Of a DNA stretch of 38,830 bases, positions 1-9,887 are shown piece after piece. Within the stretch, counting starts at the first letter, position 1. Each line of letters begins with the position of its first letter. The stretch comes from Legionellales bacterium (GTDB lineage: Bacteria; Pseudomonadota; Gammaproteobacteria; DSM-16500). Below the pieces are notes generated by a model, which saw nothing but the letters and a program-made list of their open reading frames with translations, was not told where the DNA came from and did no database searches. The translations under genes were made by a program, and so were the position numbers. The stretch covers positions 1-38,830 of the forward strand of contig CANJVW010000019.1 in the NCBI GenBank assembly GCA_947478495.1, read 5' to 3'.

Positions 1-80
1 GCTTTGGAATATCGCTTTTCTAACATCTCTCCTAGCAGTAAACGATCTTCTCTTTTTAAATGACAGTACCGCTCTCCCAT
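1..80 (-). CDS. IS30-family transposase, N-terminal fragment
   Basis: The first 26 codons of a transposase gene run off the left edge. The peptide begins MGERYCHLKREDRLLLGEML, matching the usual IS30 N-terminus (Y-x-H-L, then E-x-R, then a helix), which belongs to the helix-turn-helix DNA-binding region. The ATG at 80 is preceded by a GGGAG ribosome-binding site 7-8 bases upstream. The catalytic DDE domain lies outside the window, so whether the element is intact cannot be judged. Confidence 0.7.
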   Translation of the reverse strand, partial: MGERYCHLKREDRLLLGEMLEKRYSK

Positions 81-149
81 CGCTTTTCTCCCTCTCTGTG
101 TGACATGATTATAAGTTAATCAATGTCGCACTTCGAGTGAGATACTGCC
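1..149 (-). mobile_element. IS30-family insertion sequence, 5' end only
   Basis: This is the terminal piece of an IS30-family element that continues beyond the left edge of the window. It contains the transposase start (80 to 1) and an untranslated tip. On the minus strand the tip reads GAAGTGCGACATTG, which resembles IS30-family terminal repeats, and I place the outer end near 149 from that resemblance. The adjoining AbiEi reading frame lacks its 5' part exactly here, so the element probably inserted into that gene. The boundary is uncertain by about 15 bases because the other end of the element is not visible. Confidence 0.65.
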
Positions 150-654
150 AACCGCCCGCAAGATAAAAGCATTTCAATATCAAGATTATTCTTTTCAGCC
201 AGCTACCATCCCGCTGATTCTAAAAAAAAATAATACAGCCCAAATAGAAACTGAAGCAATGAATCGGCAAGGAATATCGATTATGTTGACATCGCTTGCG
301 CGAACCTACGTGGATGTCTTAGCTCGTCCTGATCTCGCAGGAGGATGGGAGGAGGTCTGTCGTTCATTAGATAATATTGCAGCTCTTAATATTGAAAAAG
401 TCATTGAATATTGCTTGGCGCTCAAGAATAATATCGTCGCCGCTAAAGTCGGTTATTTTTTGGAGCAACGACAAGGAGCTTTTTCAGTCAGTCAGGCTCA
501 GTTAAGCCATCTTCAAACAAATAAACCTATTTCTCCGCAATATATCCATCACCACGCAAAAGAATCCTGTGTGCTAATAAAAAAATGGAATCTCATGGTA
601 CCGAAAAGCATAGTCAACCGAATATGGGAAGAACCGAATAATGATAACATCTAA
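150..654 (+). pseudogene. abiEi: AbiEi-family antitoxin, 5'-truncated
   Basis: This is the C-terminal part of a type IV toxin-antitoxin antitoxin. The open frame extends upstream to the IS30 edge without a convincing start; the first ATG is at 259. Family features are clear: ART-x-VDVL, RPDL-x-GGW-EEV, then AAKVGYFLEQ, and near the end WNLMVP-x3-VNRIWEE. Full AbiEi proteins are about 200-280 residues, and the N-terminal winged-helix DNA-binding domain is missing, so autoregulation is probably lost. Its end overlaps the toxin gene by 14 nt, the usual coupling in abiE operons. Truncation by IS insertion is inferred from position. Translation from the ATG at 259 would give only the last 131 residues. 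Confidence 0.7.
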
Positions 655-832
655 AGAAGATCTTCTCAGAGAAGCAAAACAGAGGCATTACAAGCCTGAA
701 ATTCTTGAAAAAGCGCTGCGTTTATTGGATATATTAGAACAATTATTGCTTATTCCGTATTTGCGCGATCACCTTGCTTTGAAAGGCGGGACGGCATTAA
801 ATTTATTTCAAACTATATTGGGGGATACAGGT
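641..832 (+). pseudogene. abiEii: AbiEii-family nucleotidyltransferase toxin, 3'-truncated
   Basis: This is the N-terminal fragment of the toxin of the type IV pair. It starts MITSKEDLLREAKQRHYKP and reaches the motif ALKGGTALNLF, the first nucleotidyltransferase motif of the AbiEii/AbiGii family (about 300 residues when complete). Homology stops within ten residues of that motif, just before the expected D-x-D metal-binding residues. The frame then runs into antisense fadD sequence until a stop at 922. Without the catalytic aspartates and the C-terminal domain it should be inactive. It overlaps the antitoxin remnant by 14 nt. The deletion that joined it to fadD lies near 825-838. Confidence 0.7.
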
Positions 833-837
833 GGGCG

Positions 838-2493
838 TTATTCCAATAAACGACGCAACACTTTACCGACAGGTGACTTAGGGAGTTCAGAGCGAAATTC
901 AATATATTTTGGGCGCTTATAACCCGTGAGGCGATCATGGCAAAATGTTCTAATCGCTTGTTCGGTAATATCAGTGCGATGCGTTACGACAAATGCTTTA
1001 ACAGCTTCGCCCGTATGTGTATCAGGCACCGCTTTGATTGCAGCCTCTAGAATGCCTGGCATCTGCAGGAGCACTTCTTCTATTTCATTGGGATAGACCT
1101 TAAATCCAGAGACAACTACCATATCTTTTTTGCGATCGACAATGGAGATAAATCCATTTTCATCCATGATAGCAATATCGCCCGTCAACAACCAACCCGC
1201 TTCATTGGTCGCTTTTTTTGTTTCGAGCGGATTCTGCCAATAACCACGCATGACTTGAGGGCCTTTCACAGCCAGCTCACCTGGCTCGCCGTTATTAACG
1301 CTCTGCCCTGTATCATCTAAAATAGCAACATCCGTTGATGGTACGGGTAGCCCGATGCTTCCCGGATGATGAGAGCCATCTAATGGATTGATAGCCACGC
1401 AAGGAGATGCTTCTGTTAGTCCATAGGCTTCGGTTAGCGCGCATCCCGTTATCTTTTCCCATTCCGTTAAGACATTTTTTTGTACCGGCATAGCACCACA
1501 TAAACCAATTTTTAACGCGCTAAAATCGCACTTCATGAATGAGGGGTGACGCAGCAGCTCGCTAAATAATGTATTGACTCCCGTTATTAACGTAAATTTA
1601 AATTGTCTCATGGTGGAAATCACAGCGGACAAACGTCGGGGGTCGCTGATTAAAACGCTTAAGCCCCCTACTCGCGTCACCAGCAAGCAATTGGCAAGCA
1701 ACGAAAAAATATGATAAAGCGGCAATGCGGTAATCATGATGTCGTTGCCATAGCGTATCTTTGAACCCACCCACGCTTCAGCCTGTAAAATATTGGCAAT
1801 GATGTTGCGATGCGTTAAAATGGCCCCCTTTGAAGCCCCCGTTGTGCCGCCCGTATATTGCAAAAATGCAATATCGTCTCCCGCGCACGTAACCGGTGTA
1901 AAAGGTGTCTTCTCCCCTATCCTTAGCACATCTTGAAAATTTATTTTTTTAAAAAGAGCAGAATTCCATTTTTTTCGTTGAAAATAACGGACATAAAAAT
2001 TAATAAAACACGATTTGATGGGGGGCAGCAAGTCACCCATATTTGCTACAATCACATTCTTGATAGCCGTTGCTGACAAGCCTTTCTGTACCACCTCAAT
2101 AAATGGCATTGAGACAAGAATGGTTTCTGCGCCGCAATCATTTAATTGATGCACCCACTCTGGCACCGTGTAAAGCGGATTCACATTCACGACAGTCAAG
2201 CCTGCTCGCAACGCGCCCCATAGTGCAATCGGATACGGCAGGCTATTGGGCAGCATCAAAGCGATGCGATCACCTTGTTTTAGGTGTAATACGTGCTGCA
2301 AGTAAGATGCAAATCTTTCAGAGTAATCGCGAAGTTCTTGATAAGTGATTGTTCTGCCCATGTGAAAAAAAGCAGGCAATGCACGGTAGCGTTCAGTGCT
2401 TTCATCAAACACATTCAACAGAGAAGAATAGGTGTCAGGATTGATGTCAGCAGGAATATCTTTTGGGTAATGTTGTAACCAAATTCGTTCCAT
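838..2493 (-). CDS. fadD: long-chain fatty acid--CoA ligase FadD
   Basis: This is a 551-residue acyl-CoA synthetase that activates long-chain fatty acids with ATP and CoA for beta-oxidation or lipid synthesis, usually at the inner membrane. The ANL-superfamily motifs are present: the AMP-binding loop YTGGTTGASKG near residue 215, the YGLTEASP motif, GWLLTGD, and the C-terminal hinge DRKKDMVVVSGFKVYPNE. It ends KSPVGKVLRRLLE, containing the catalytic lysine region. Length fits E. coli FadD (561). I chose the ATG at 2493 because it follows AAGGA with good spacing and begins MERIWLQHYP like the family; the open frame continues upstream into the tRNA-Pro gene without homology. Its 3' end abuts the broken abiEii gene. 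Confidence 0.93.
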   Translation of the reverse strand: MERIWLQHYPKDIPADINPDTYSSLLNVFDESTERYRALPAFFHMGRTITYQELRDYSERFASYLQHVLHLKQGDRIALMLPNSLPYPIALWGALRAGLTVVNVNPLYTVPEWVHQLNDCGAETILVSMPFIEVVQKGLSATAIKNVIVANMGDLLPPIKSCFINFYVRYFQRKKWNSALFKKINFQDVLRIGEKTPFTPVTCAGDDIAFLQYTGGTTGASKGAILTHRNIIANILQAEAWVGSKIRYGNDIMITALPLYHIFSLLANCLLVTRVGGLSVLISDPRRLSAVISTMRQFKFTLITGVNTLFSELLRHPSFMKCDFSALKIGLCGAMPVQKNVLTEWEKITGCALTEAYGLTEASPCVAINPLDGSHHPGSIGLPVPSTDVAILDDTGQSVNNGEPGELAVKGPQVMRGYWQNPLETKKATNEAGWLLTGDIAIMDENGFISIVDRKKDMVVVSGFKVYPNEIEEVLLQMPGILEAAIKAVPDTHTGEAVKAFVVTHRTDITEQAIRTFCHDRLTGYKRPKYIEFRSELPKSPVGKVLRRLLE

Positions 2494-2588
2494 GATTTTA
2501 CATTCCTTTGTTGTGTCCTCGAAAATCCTGTCATTGCGAGCGTAAATAACACGCTCTTGAATAGCTTTAAAAAGAGATCTCATTCTAT

Positions 2589-2668
<80 letters not shown>

Positions 2669-2691
2669 TTTCTTTACTCTTATTCTGTTCA

Positions 2692-2784
2692 AATGTAGGG
2701 TGGGCAAAGCGCTTTTTGCGTGCCCACCACTTATCTCGATACACAATGGTGGGCACGCAAAAAGCGCTTTGCCCACCCTACATT
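2692..2784. repeat. family A palindromic repeat, copy 1
   Basis: This is a long inverted repeat. Its left arm starts AATGTAGGGTGGGCAAAGCG and its right arm is the near-perfect complement ending CCCACCCTACATT, separated by a short non-palindromic loop. It sits between tRNA-Pro and the ihfA stop codon, so its RNA form may end the ihfA transcript or protect its 3' end. Copies with the same arms occur at 6514-6604 and 25679-25773. It has no coding content and is too short for a transposase, so it is best described as a MITE- or REP-like element. Confidence 0.9.
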
Positions 2785-2789
2785 CTTTC

Positions 2790-3101
2790 TTACTTGTCTT
2801 CCTTTTCCTCAAGCTGACAATGCTCAACCCGCGCCCGTAATTTTTGGCCGGTATGAAAGGTCACAACTCGTCGGGCTGAAACAGGAATCACTTCACCTGT
2901 TTTGGGGTTTCGACCCGGTCGTTCACTTTTGTCATGCAATTCAAAATTGCCAAACCCGGAAATCTTAACCGGTTCACCTAGGATTAACGCATCTGAGATC
3001 TCAGAAAAGAAAAGCTCAGTCATTTCTTTGGATTCTCGCTTGCTTAATCCAATGGTTTCGCACAAATCATCCGCAATATCCGCTTTCGTCAAGGTTGGCA
3101 T
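2790..3101 (-). CDS. ihfA: integration host factor subunit alpha
   Basis: This 103-residue DNA-bending protein pairs with IHF beta to bind specific sites and shape the nucleoid, promoters and recombination complexes. It begins [20 protein letters not shown], carries [18 protein letters not shown] (the arm with the intercalating proline), and ends in an acidic tail. The size matches E. coli IhfA (99). It lies 3 nt after pheT on the same strand, the standard gammaproteobacterial order, so it is probably co-transcribed with pheST. The family A palindrome follows its stop codon. Confidence 0.96.
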   Translation of the reverse strand: MPTLTKADIADDLCETIGLSKRESKEMTELFFSEISDALILGEPVKISGFGNFELHDKSERPGRNPKTGEVIPVSARRVVTFHTGQKLRARVEHCQLEEKEDK

Positions 3102-3104
3102 CCA

Positions 3105-5480
3105 CTATCTCCTTAAGCTTGCAGAGCATCGTTCTTCAAGTGCAGAGACTACCTGAGCGATGATGCCCGTCACTTCTTCATCCAATAAAGTACGCGAGGG
3201 ATGCTGCAGCGTTAGCGATAAAGCAACGCTTTTTTGATGTGGCGGAATACCCTGTCCACAATACACATCAAAGACATTTGCCTCTGTTAACCATGCAACT
3301 CCCACTCCCTTTATTGTATCCTGAATAGTTTGTTGAGGTACAGTTTGATTCACAATAATTGCAATATCGCGCCGAATCGCCGGGAATGGCGATTGCTCTG
3401 TCAAGATGCGTACGCGCGGGACTAGAAATGGCGCAATGAGGCATTCAAATAACAACACAGGACCGATCAAATCCAATTTTTGTGCAATACTGGGATGCAG
3501 CATTCCCATTAGCCCAAGGCATGTCTCTCCTTGGTAGATAGCGGCTGACTGCCCAGGATGCAAGGCGGGATGCGAGGTGGCGCGATAGTCAAATGATGAC
3601 GGCAAGCCTATCATTTGAAGTAAATGCTCCACATCCCCTTTTAAATCAAAATAATCGGCATGTCGTGTGGCGCTGCCCCATTGTTCAGGTAACGCTGCGC
3701 CATTAATCAATCCGCTGAATACTGTTTCTTCTCGAATGGTGTCCCCCTTTGAATCATGTTCAGGGATAAAGCGAACACCGGTTTCAAATAGCCGAACGCG
3801 TGATTGCTGGCGATTTTGATTGTATTGCAATGCGCCAATGAGTCCTGGCCACAATGATGTGCGCATCACATTCATGTCGGATGTGATGGGATTGACGAGC
3901 GCTTTAGGTGTGTACTGTGCGTCAAATAGCGCCTGCAGGGCGTCACTGACAAAGCTATAGGTGATTGCTTCTTGATAACCTAAGGAGACAAGTGTTTCTT
4001 GTAAATTCGTCAAAGATGAAGCGGAAGAGCATCGCAGTGCTGCGCCGGGCAAAATCGCAGGAACATTATTGTATCCATACAAACGCACCACCTCTTCAAT
4101 GAGATCTTCTTCGATGGCAATGTCGGTCCGATAAGAGGGGATAGTGACTTGCCAACCATCTGTCTTTTTTTGATAGGAAAAAGATAGGCGTTCTAGAATC
4201 GATTCAATGGTTTCTATTGATAATTCGAAACCCAACAATCGATGAACACGATTCAGTCTTAAGAAACGGGTTTTTTCTGCTGGCAGAGACGCGGTTTTAT
4301 TAATAAGAGGCCCCGCTTCTCCTCCAACGATTTCCAGAACGAGTTGTGTCGCACGTTCAATGGCTTTTGGGGGTAATGTAAAATCAACACCGCGTTCAAA
4401 GCGATAGGCGCTATCGGATGTTAAATGAAAATCCTGTCGTGATAACGCGCTCACGCTTGGCAAAAAGTAGGCGCTTTCAATAAAAATATCTTGCGTTTCA
4501 GGTGTCACGCTCGAGCTTGCGCCTCCCATGACGCCTGCGATGGCAAGGGGTTGCTTGTCATCCGCAATAATTAACGTCTGCGCATTCAGTTTAATGGTTC
4601 GATCATTTAATAACGTTATCGTTTCGCCTGGCTGTGCCATTCGTACATGAATACCGCCTGATAAAGTGGCTCGATCAAATGCATGCAACGGTTGACCTAT
4701 TTCGAGCATCACATAATTCATGATATCAACAACAGGATGAATGGATTTCAATCCGGATCGCTTTAAGCGCTCTTGCATCCAAGGTGGTGTTGCGACATTC
4801 GTTCGAATCTGTTTAATGATGCGGCCTAGATAATGCGGGCAAGCGAGAGGCGCATCGATTGCGACTGGCAATACATCAGATACGGTTTGTTGGATGGCTG
4901 CAATAGACAGTATTTTTAATTGAGAGGAAGCAAGCGTGGCAGATAATTCCCGCGCAACACCATACACGCTTAAACAATCCCCTCTGTTGGGCGTGATGGA
5001 TAAATCTAACATGCAATCTGATAGCTGAAAATAATCCCATACGTCTGCACCAATGGGTGCATCTTGTGGTAAATCGAGAATGCCATCCGCATCGTCGGCA
5101 AGTGTTAGCTCGCGCGCAGAACACAGCATGCCATGTGAAAATACACCGCGTAATTTACTTTTTGTGATTTTAAAATTCTGTGGTAGTACGGCGCCTACTA
5201 ATGCAGCAGGTACCTTCATATCTGCTCTTAAATTCGTTGCACCACAGACAATCGTGAGTGGCTCGCCCTGCCCCACATCCACTTGGCAGACATTGAGTCG
5301 ATCGGCATCGGGATGTTTTTCAAATGATATTAAGCGCCCCACCACCACGCCTGAAAATTTTTCAGCAACGGGCGTGACGGATTCCACTTCGATGCCGGTT
5401 TGCGTCAATGTATCAGCGATGGTTTGTGTGGCTGCATCGGTATCAAGATACTCTCGTAACCATTGTTCGCTGATTTTCAT
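3105..5480 (-). CDS. pheT: phenylalanyl-tRNA synthetase beta subunit
   Basis: This 791-residue subunit of the alpha2-beta2 phenylalanyl-tRNA synthetase charges tRNA-Phe in the cytoplasm. It begins [15 protein letters not shown]. An OB-fold tRNA-binding domain follows at about residues 40-150 ([20 protein letters not shown]). The B3/B4 editing region comes next (including [22 protein letters not shown]), then the B5 domain, and a C-terminal anticodon-binding domain with [13 protein letters not shown]. Length matches E. coli PheT (795). Its ATG overlaps the pheS stop as ATGA, a 4-nt overlap consistent with translational coupling of equal subunit amounts. Confidence 0.97.
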   Translation of the reverse strand: MKISEQWLREYLDTDAATQTIADTLTQTGIEVESVTPVAEKFSGVVVGRLISFEKHPDADRLNVCQVDVGQGEPLTIVCGATNLRADMKVPAALVGAVLPQNFKITKSKLRGVFSHGMLCSARELTLADDADGILDLPQDAPIGADVWDYFQLSDCMLDLSITPNRGDCLSVYGVARELSATLASSQLKILSIAAIQQTVSDVLPVAIDAPLACPHYLGRIIKQIRTNVATPPWMQERLKRSGLKSIHPVVDIMNYVMLEIGQPLHAFDRATLSGGIHVRMAQPGETITLLNDRTIKLNAQTLIIADDKQPLAIAGVMGGASSSVTPETQDIFIESAYFLPSVSALSRQDFHLTSDSAYRFERGVDFTLPPKAIERATQLVLEIVGGEAGPLINKTASLPAEKTRFLRLNRVHRLLGFELSIETIESILERLSFSYQKKTDGWQVTIPSYRTDIAIEEDLIEEVVRLYGYNNVPAILPGAALRCSSASSLTNLQETLVSLGYQEAITYSFVSDALQALFDAQYTPKALVNPITSDMNVMRTSLWPGLIGALQYNQNRQQSRVRLFETGVRFIPEHDSKGDTIREETVFSGLINGAALPEQWGSATRHADYFDLKGDVEHLLQMIGLPSSFDYRATSHPALHPGQSAAIYQGETCLGLMGMLHPSIAQKLDLIGPVLLFECLIAPFLVPRVRILTEQSPFPAIRRDIAIIVNQTVPQQTIQDTIKGVGVAWLTEANVFDVYCGQGIPPHQKSVALSLTLQHPSRTLLDEEVTGIIAQVVSALEERCSASLRR

Positions 5481-6508
5481 GAGAATTGCCTTAAAAATCG
5501 GATATCATTTTCAAATAAGAGACGTAAATCAGAAATACCAAAACGCAACATCGTCAAACGATCGAGACCTGCGCCAAACGCCCAGCCTGTGTAGCGCTCG
5601 CTGTCAATGTTTACCGCTTTTAAGACTTGTGGATGCACCATGCCGCATCCCAATACTTCAAGCCATCCCGTTTGCTTGCAAATGCGACAACCCGCTGCAT
5701 TGCACGCGACACAGCCAATATCGATTTCAGCAGAAGGCTCTGTGAAGGGGAAAAAGGACGGTCTAAAACGAATGGGGATATCTTTATTGTCAAAAAAGGT
5801 TTGTAAAAATTGCGTTAACACGCCCTTTAGATGGGCAAAGCTCACATCCTCTCCTACCATCAAACCTTCAATTTGATGAAACATTGGAGTGTGTGTAATA
5901 TCAAAATCACGACGATATACGCGTCCCATCGCAATCATCCTTAAGGGAGGTGTATTTTCTTTCATAAAACGAATTTGTACGGGCGACATCTGTGTGCGCA
6001 GCAAGGTGTTGTCTGCAAAATAAAATGTATCTTGCATGGCGCGCGCGGGATGCAGCGCAGGTATATTTAGCGCTTCAAAATTATGGTATTCGTCTTCTAT
6101 TTCAGGGCCTTCTTCCACTGAGAATCCCATTTGAGAGAAAAGCGCGCCAATACGATTTTTGGTTTGAGTCACGGGATGCAGACTACCAAAAGATTGTCGA
6201 CGCCCGGGCAGTGTGATGTCAATCGATTCTGAGGCTAATTTGTTTTCAATGTTTGCGGCTTCGAGAATAGCGAGACGCTCTTCGATGAGCGCTTGAAGTG
6301 CTTGCTTCGCTTGATTGATCTTTTGTCCGGCTTCCGGACGCTCTTCGGGGGGTAGCTGTCCAAGACTTTTAAGTTGTTCGGTTAGCTGGCCTTTCTTGCC
6401 GAGATAATCCACGCGGCAATCGTCGAGGTCTTTAAGAGTTGTTGCGGCAAGGATGCGGGTTTTGGCTGTTTCTAATAGACTATCCAACGAACCATCTCCC
6501 TTTTTCAT
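5477..6508 (-). CDS. pheS: phenylalanyl-tRNA synthetase alpha subunit
   Basis: This is the catalytic subunit of phenylalanyl-tRNA synthetase, about 340 residues. It has an N-terminal coiled-coil that contacts tRNA, then class II motif 2 around [20 protein letters not shown] and motif 3 around [15 protein letters not shown] cysteine cluster ([12 protein letters not shown]) lies near residue 270. The start is not certain. The ATG at 6508 has no clear ribosome-binding site, while a TTG at 6487 follows AGGGAG at 8 nt and gives a start close to E. coli PheS. The open frame runs farther upstream to 6529, but that part is family A repeat sequence and is not protein-like. Confidence 0.95.
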   Translation of the reverse strand: MKKGDGSLDSLLETAKTRILAATTLKDLDDCRVDYLGKKGQLTEQLKSLGQLPPEERPEAGQKINQAKQALQALIEERLAILEAANIENKLASESIDITLPGRRQSFGSLHPVTQTKNRIGALFSQMGFSVEEGPEIEDEYHNFEALNIPALHPARAMQDTFYFADNTLLRTQMSPVQIRFMKENTPPLRMIAMGRVYRRDFDITHTPMFHQIEGLMVGEDVSFAHLKGVLTQFLQTFFDNKDIPIRFRPSFFPFTEPSAEIDIGCVACNAAGCRICKQTGWLEVLGCGMVHPQVLKAVNIDSERYTGWAFGAGLDRLTMLRFGISDLRLLFENDIRFLRQFS

Positions 6509-6513
6509 GAGAG

Positions 6514-6604
6514 AATGTAGGATGGGCAAAGCGCTTTTTGCCTGCCCACCAGATTAAATTGCCTTTTGGCGGGCACGCAAAAAGCGCTTTGCCCATCCTA
6601 CATT
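6514..6604. repeat. family A palindromic repeat, copy 2
   Basis: The ends are AATGTAGGATGGGC and GCCCATCCTACATT, with the shared core GCAAAGCGCTTTTTGC in both arms. It fills the gap between rplT and pheS inside the translation operon, directly upstream of pheS. An RNA hairpin here would lie where E. coli has the pheST attenuator, so it could alter read-through into pheST; that is inference. Compared with copy 1 it carries matched changes in both tips (GGATGGG with CCCATCC), which keep the pairing. Confidence 0.9.
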
Positions 6605-6628
6605 CAACACTCAATCCTGCAAAAAATA

Positions 6629-6988
6629 CTACGCTGCTAACTGCGCCTTTGCTTCTGCTGCTAATGCTGCAAAAGCCGCTGGATCACGTACTGCGACATC
6701 TGCTAATACTTTGCGATCCATATCAATCGCTGCTTTTTTCAAGCCATGTATTAATTGGCTGTAAGATAATCCACTCAAGCGTGCTGCGGCGTTGATGCGG
6801 ATAATCCAGAGTGATCGGAAATCACGACGTCTCTGGCGGCGATCACGATACGCATACTGCGATGCCTTGATGACGGCTTGATTTGCTACGCGAAAAACGC
6901 GACTACGCGCGCCATAATAACCTTTTGCTAAATCTAACGTTTTCTTGTGTCGAGCACGTGCTGTGACACCTCGCTTTACTCTTGCCAT
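6629..6988 (-). CDS. rplT: 50S ribosomal protein L20
   Basis: This is a 119-residue early-assembly protein of the large subunit that binds 23S rRNA and, in E. coli, represses its own operon. It begins [16 protein letters not shown], with the typical [13 protein letters not shown] and [12 protein letters not shown] segments, and ends AEAKAQLAA. It starts 3 nt after rpmI, and its AGGA ribosome-binding site lies inside the final codons of rpmI, so the two are probably translationally coupled. Confidence 0.98.
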   Translation of the reverse strand: MARVKRGVTARARHKKTLDLAKGYYGARSRVFRVANQAVIKASQYAYRDRRQRRRDFRSLWIIRINAAARLSGLSYSQLIHGLKKAAIDMDRKVLADVAVRDPAAFAALAAEAKAQLAA

Positions 6989-6991
6989 GGT

Positions 6992-7270
6992 CTATATCCT
7001 CATCGTTGCGAGATGCAATCCCGTTTCAATTACTAATTCTGTTGTCAACAATCGTCTGCGTCTCGCCATTTTTTTGGCGGTGAGAGGCATCATGCGCATG
7101 ACAGAACGTACATCGGAATCATCCACAATTCCCATGGCACGCAGCTGGCGCTTACCTTTCGTCGATTTTTTTGTCAAGATGTGGTTGCGAAACGCACGAC
7201 GGCATTTGAAGCCGGTTGCTGTCGCTCTAAATCGCTTTGCAGCACCACGATTGGTTTTTAACTTTGGCAT
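6992..7270 (-). CDS. rpmI: 50S ribosomal protein L35, C-terminally extended
   Basis: This small large-subunit protein begins [20 protein letters not shown] and carries [16 protein letters not shown], both diagnostic of L35. At 92 residues it is about 27 longer than the usual 64-66. The normal protein ends near residue 65, but here the frame continues with a basic run (KKMARRRR) and a hydrophobic tail to a TAG just before rplT. The extension carries the rplT ribosome-binding site. Loss of the ancestral stop codon, or a lineage-specific tail, are both possible. Confidence 0.93.
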   Translation of the reverse strand: MPKLKTNRGAAKRFRATATGFKCRRAFRNHILTKKSTKGKRQLRAMGIVDDSDVRSVMRMMPLTAKKMARRRRLLTTELVIETGLHLATMRI

Positions 7271-7310
7271 TTCTACTACTCCGCTTCATAAAACAGGTTT
7301 AATTACCACC

Positions 7311-7335
7311 AGGGCGACCCGCCGGTCGCCCCTAC
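7311..7335. repeat. family C hairpin repeat, copy 1
   Basis: This is a perfect 8-bp hairpin, GGGCGACC and GGTCGCCC around a CGCC loop, followed by CCTAC on the plus strand. It lies between infC and rpmI within the operon. Its outline, AGGGYGA with a complementary arm ending CCCCTAC, is shared with the hairpin at the end of murJ (36521-36544). It could modulate read-through or RNA stability in the operon, but no U-run follows it on the minus strand, so it is not a standard terminator. Confidence 0.6.
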
Positions 7336-7338
7336 AAA

Positions 7339-7857
7339 TTATTTCTTTTTAGGTCCCAATACCATCACCATCTGACGGCCTTCCATTTTAGGCATTTGCT
7401 CAACGACACCTTGTTCAGCCAAATCAGTCATGACGCGTTCCATCAAAACCATGCCTATCTTCAAGTGCGCCATCTCGCGTCCGCGAAAGCGTAAGGTCAC
7501 TTTTGCTTTATCACCATTCGCCAAGAAGCGTGTGATATTGCGAACTTTGACCTGGTAATCCGCTTCTTCTGTCACAGGTCGGAGGCGAATTTCCTTTAAC
7601 TGAATCTGCTTTTGCTTCTTTTTTGCTGCCGACTTACGTTTACTTTGTTGATAAGCGAACTTACCAAAATTCATAATCCGACAAACAGGAGGGGCTGCAT
7701 CCGGTGAGACCTCCACCAAATCCATACCGCTTTCTTCGCTCATGCGTCTCGCTTCAATGGTGGATACCACCCCAAGCTGACCTCCCTCCGCATCAATTAA
7801 TCGAACCTGAGGGACTCTAATTTCCTCGTTAATCCGTGGCTTCTTTTCGGTGCTAAT
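7339..7857 (-). CDS. infC: translation initiation factor IF-3 (AUU start)
   Basis: This is a 172-residue initiation factor that binds the 30S subunit and checks start-codon and initiator pairing. The C-terminal domain is clear ([33 protein letters not shown]), ending VMVLGPKKK. Family homology extends upstream of the GTG at 7770: the N-terminal domain [20 protein letters not shown] is in frame and needs a start at ATT 7857. The only codons between this ATT and the in-frame thrS stop are GGA, GAG, ACA and AGC, and GGGAG lies about 8 nt upstream. An AUU start is the known E. coli arrangement that lets IF-3 repress its own translation. The gene starts 12 nt after thrS. Confidence 0.96.
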   Translation of the reverse strand: MSTEKKPRINEEIRVPQVRLIDAEGGQLGVVSTIEARRMSEESGMDLVEVSPDAAPPVCRIMNFGKFAYQQSKRKSAAKKKQKQIQLKEIRLRPVTEEADYQVKVRNITRFLANGDKAKVTLRFRGREMAHLKIGMVLMERVMTDLAEQGVVEQMPKMEGRQMVMVLGPKKK

Positions 7858-7869
7858 GCTTGTCTCTCC

Positions 7870-9789
7870 CTAATCCATTACCCGGCTACGTTGCTCAATA
7901 GCCTTGTTTATCAAATTAATGCACTCTTCAATAGAGAAAACGCCCAGATCCGCACCTTGTTGGGTGCGCACTGAGATAGTGCGTGTTTCCGCTTCTCGAT
8001 CGCCAACTACAAGCAGGTATGGTACACACTGCAATGTATGTTCGCGAATCTTAAAGCCAATTTTCTCATTTCTCAAGTCCGATTTTGCTCTAATGCCGTT
8101 ATTTTTCAAAAAATAAGTCATTTCGTTCACATAATCGGTCTGTCGGTCTGTGATATTCATTAAAACAGCCTGCGTTGGCGCCAACCAAACCGGTAGCTTA
8201 CCAGCCGTATGCTCTATTAATATACCAATAAACCGTTCTAGCGAACCCAAAATGGCGCGGTGCAGCATAACAGGAGTCTTTCTTTGGCTGTCTTCGCCAA
8301 TGTAAGAGGCCTCTAGCCGTGCTGGCATCGAGTAATCGAGCTGCAATGTACCACACTGCCACAATCGACCCAAGCAATCTTTTAAATGAAATTCTATTTT
8401 AGGACCGTAAAAGGCGCCCTCACCTGCTTTGATGTCAAACGCTAAACCGGCTTGGGCTAAGCTCGCACCTAACGCACTCTCCGCATGATCCCACAAAGCA
8501 TCTGTTCCTAAGCGCTTTTCAGGGCGAGTCGCTAGCTTTAAGATGATGTCCTCAAAGCCAAAATCGCGATAGACATCAATTAATAGTTTTATGAAAGAAA
8601 ATGCTTCTGACTCAATTTGATCTTCCGTACAAAAAATATGGGCATCATCTTGCACCATTTGACGAACGCGCATTAAACCATGCATCGCGCCGGACAATTC
8701 ATTTCGATGACAACAACCAAATTCAGCAAAGCGTAATGGTAAATCACGATAGCTTCGCAACCCCTGCTTAAACACTTGAACGTGACAAGGACAGTTCATC
8801 GGTTTTAACGCGTACCGTTTATCATCCGCTTCAACGGTAAACATTTCCTCGCCGAACATATCCCAGTGACCTGACTTTTTCCAAAGGGATAAATCGACTA
8901 ATTGCGGTGTTTTAATTTCGCTGTAGCCATGATTCATTAACTTGTTAGCAATATAGGTTTGGATAGTTTGATAAATAGCCCATCCATTTGGATGCCAAAA
9001 TACCATTCCCGGCGCTTCTTCTTGAAAGTGAAATAAATCGAGTGTTTTGCCGATTTTGCGATGATCGCGTTTTTCGGCTTCCTCAAGATTTGTTAGATAG
9101 AGATCTAACGATTTTTTATTTTCCCATGCGGTGCCATAAATACGCTGTAACATTTCATTATTGGAATCGCCCCGCCAATACGCCCCTGCTAATTTGGTGA
9201 GCTTGAACGCACCTAATTTGCCTGTGTGCGGCACATGCGGGCCACGACAGAGATCAATGAAATCACCTTGTTGATAGGTTGAAATCGTTTCCGTGACGGG
9301 TAAATCAGCAATGATTTGCGCTTTGTAGTTTTCACCGATGCTTTTAAAGAATTGGATTGCCTCATCTCGAGGTAAGACACCGCGAGTGACAACGAGTTGC
9401 TGCTTAGCTAATTCTGCCATCTTTTCTTCGATGCGAGTCAAATCATCGGGCGTAAAGGAATGCGGGCAGGCAAAATCGTAATAAAACCCATTTTCGATCA
9501 CTGGACCGATGGTCACCTGGGCTTCTGGAAATAACAGTTTGACAGCTTGCGCCAATAAATGGGCTGTTGAATGACGAATAACCTCGAGCGCTGCTGGATC
9601 TTTGTCAGTTACTATCGATATAGATGAATCATCTTTGACCACGAATGACGTGTCCACTAACACACCATTCACGCGTCCTGCGAGCGCGGCTTTAGCTAGC
9701 CCTGCCCCAATGCTGGCTGCAATGTCCGCTACTGACACGGGTGCGTCAAAGCGCTTTTCAGTTCCATCTGGTAATGTAATCAATAGCAT
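7870..9789 (-). CDS. thrS: threonyl-tRNA synthetase
   Basis: This 639-residue class II synthetase charges tRNA-Thr (E. coli, 642). An N-terminal TGS domain ([21 protein letters not shown]) is followed by the editing domain with [11 protein letters not shown] and the catalytic core with the zinc-binding segment [15 protein letters not shown]-terminal anticodon-binding domain ends the protein. I chose the ATG at 9789 because MLLITLPDG matches the family N-terminus; the open frame continues upstream to 9897 only through the antisense-like tRNA-Val sequence. It heads the thrS-infC-rpmI-rplT block. Confidence 0.97.
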   Translation of the reverse strand: MLLITLPDGTEKRFDAPVSVADIAASIGAGLAKAALAGRVNGVLVDTSFVVKDDSSISIVTDKDPAALEVIRHSTAHLLAQAVKLLFPEAQVTIGPVIENGFYYDFACPHSFTPDDLTRIEEKMAELAKQQLVVTRGVLPRDEAIQFFKSIGENYKAQIIADLPVTETISTYQQGDFIDLCRGPHVPHTGKLGAFKLTKLAGAYWRGDSNNEMLQRIYGTAWENKKSLDLYLTNLEEAEKRDHRKIGKTLDLFHFQEEAPGMVFWHPNGWAIYQTIQTYIANKLMNHGYSEIKTPQLVDLSLWKKSGHWDMFGEEMFTVEADDKRYALKPMNCPCHVQVFKQGLRSYRDLPLRFAEFGCCHRNELSGAMHGLMRVRQMVQDDAHIFCTEDQIESEAFSFIKLLIDVYRDFGFEDIILKLATRPEKRLGTDALWDHAESALGASLAQAGLAFDIKAGEGAFYGPKIEFHLKDCLGRLWQCGTLQLDYSMPARLEASYIGEDSQRKTPVMLHRAILGSLERFIGILIEHTAGKLPVWLAPTQAVLMNITDRQTDYVNEMTYFLKNNGIRAKSDLRNEKIGFKIREHTLQCVPYLLVVGDREAETRTISVRTQQGADLGVFSIEECINLINKAIEQRSRVMD

Positions 9790-9815
9790 ACAAGTCAACG
9801 CCGTCAACAATACAA

Positions 9816-9887
9816 TAGGCACGAGTGGGATCGAACCACCGACCACCACCATGTCAAGGTGGTGCTCTACCACTGAGCTACGTGCCT
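9816..9887 (-). tRNA. tRNA-Val (anticodon GAC)
   Basis: This is a 72-nt body with acceptor arm AGGCACG/CGTGCCT, D arm GCTC/GAGC, anticodon stem CCACC/GGTGG with loop TTGACAT, and T arm GGTGG/CCACT (one G-U pair). The anticodon GAC reads GUC/GUU, as in E. coli valV/valW. The discriminator A is followed by TTG, so CCA is not encoded, unlike the other two tRNAs in the window. It lies 26 nt upstream of thrS on the same strand. Confidence 0.93.

Noticed and set aside
5053-5745. 230-codon plus-strand open frame
   Set aside because: It is antisense to pheT and pheS, which have full family matches; no recognisable protein features.
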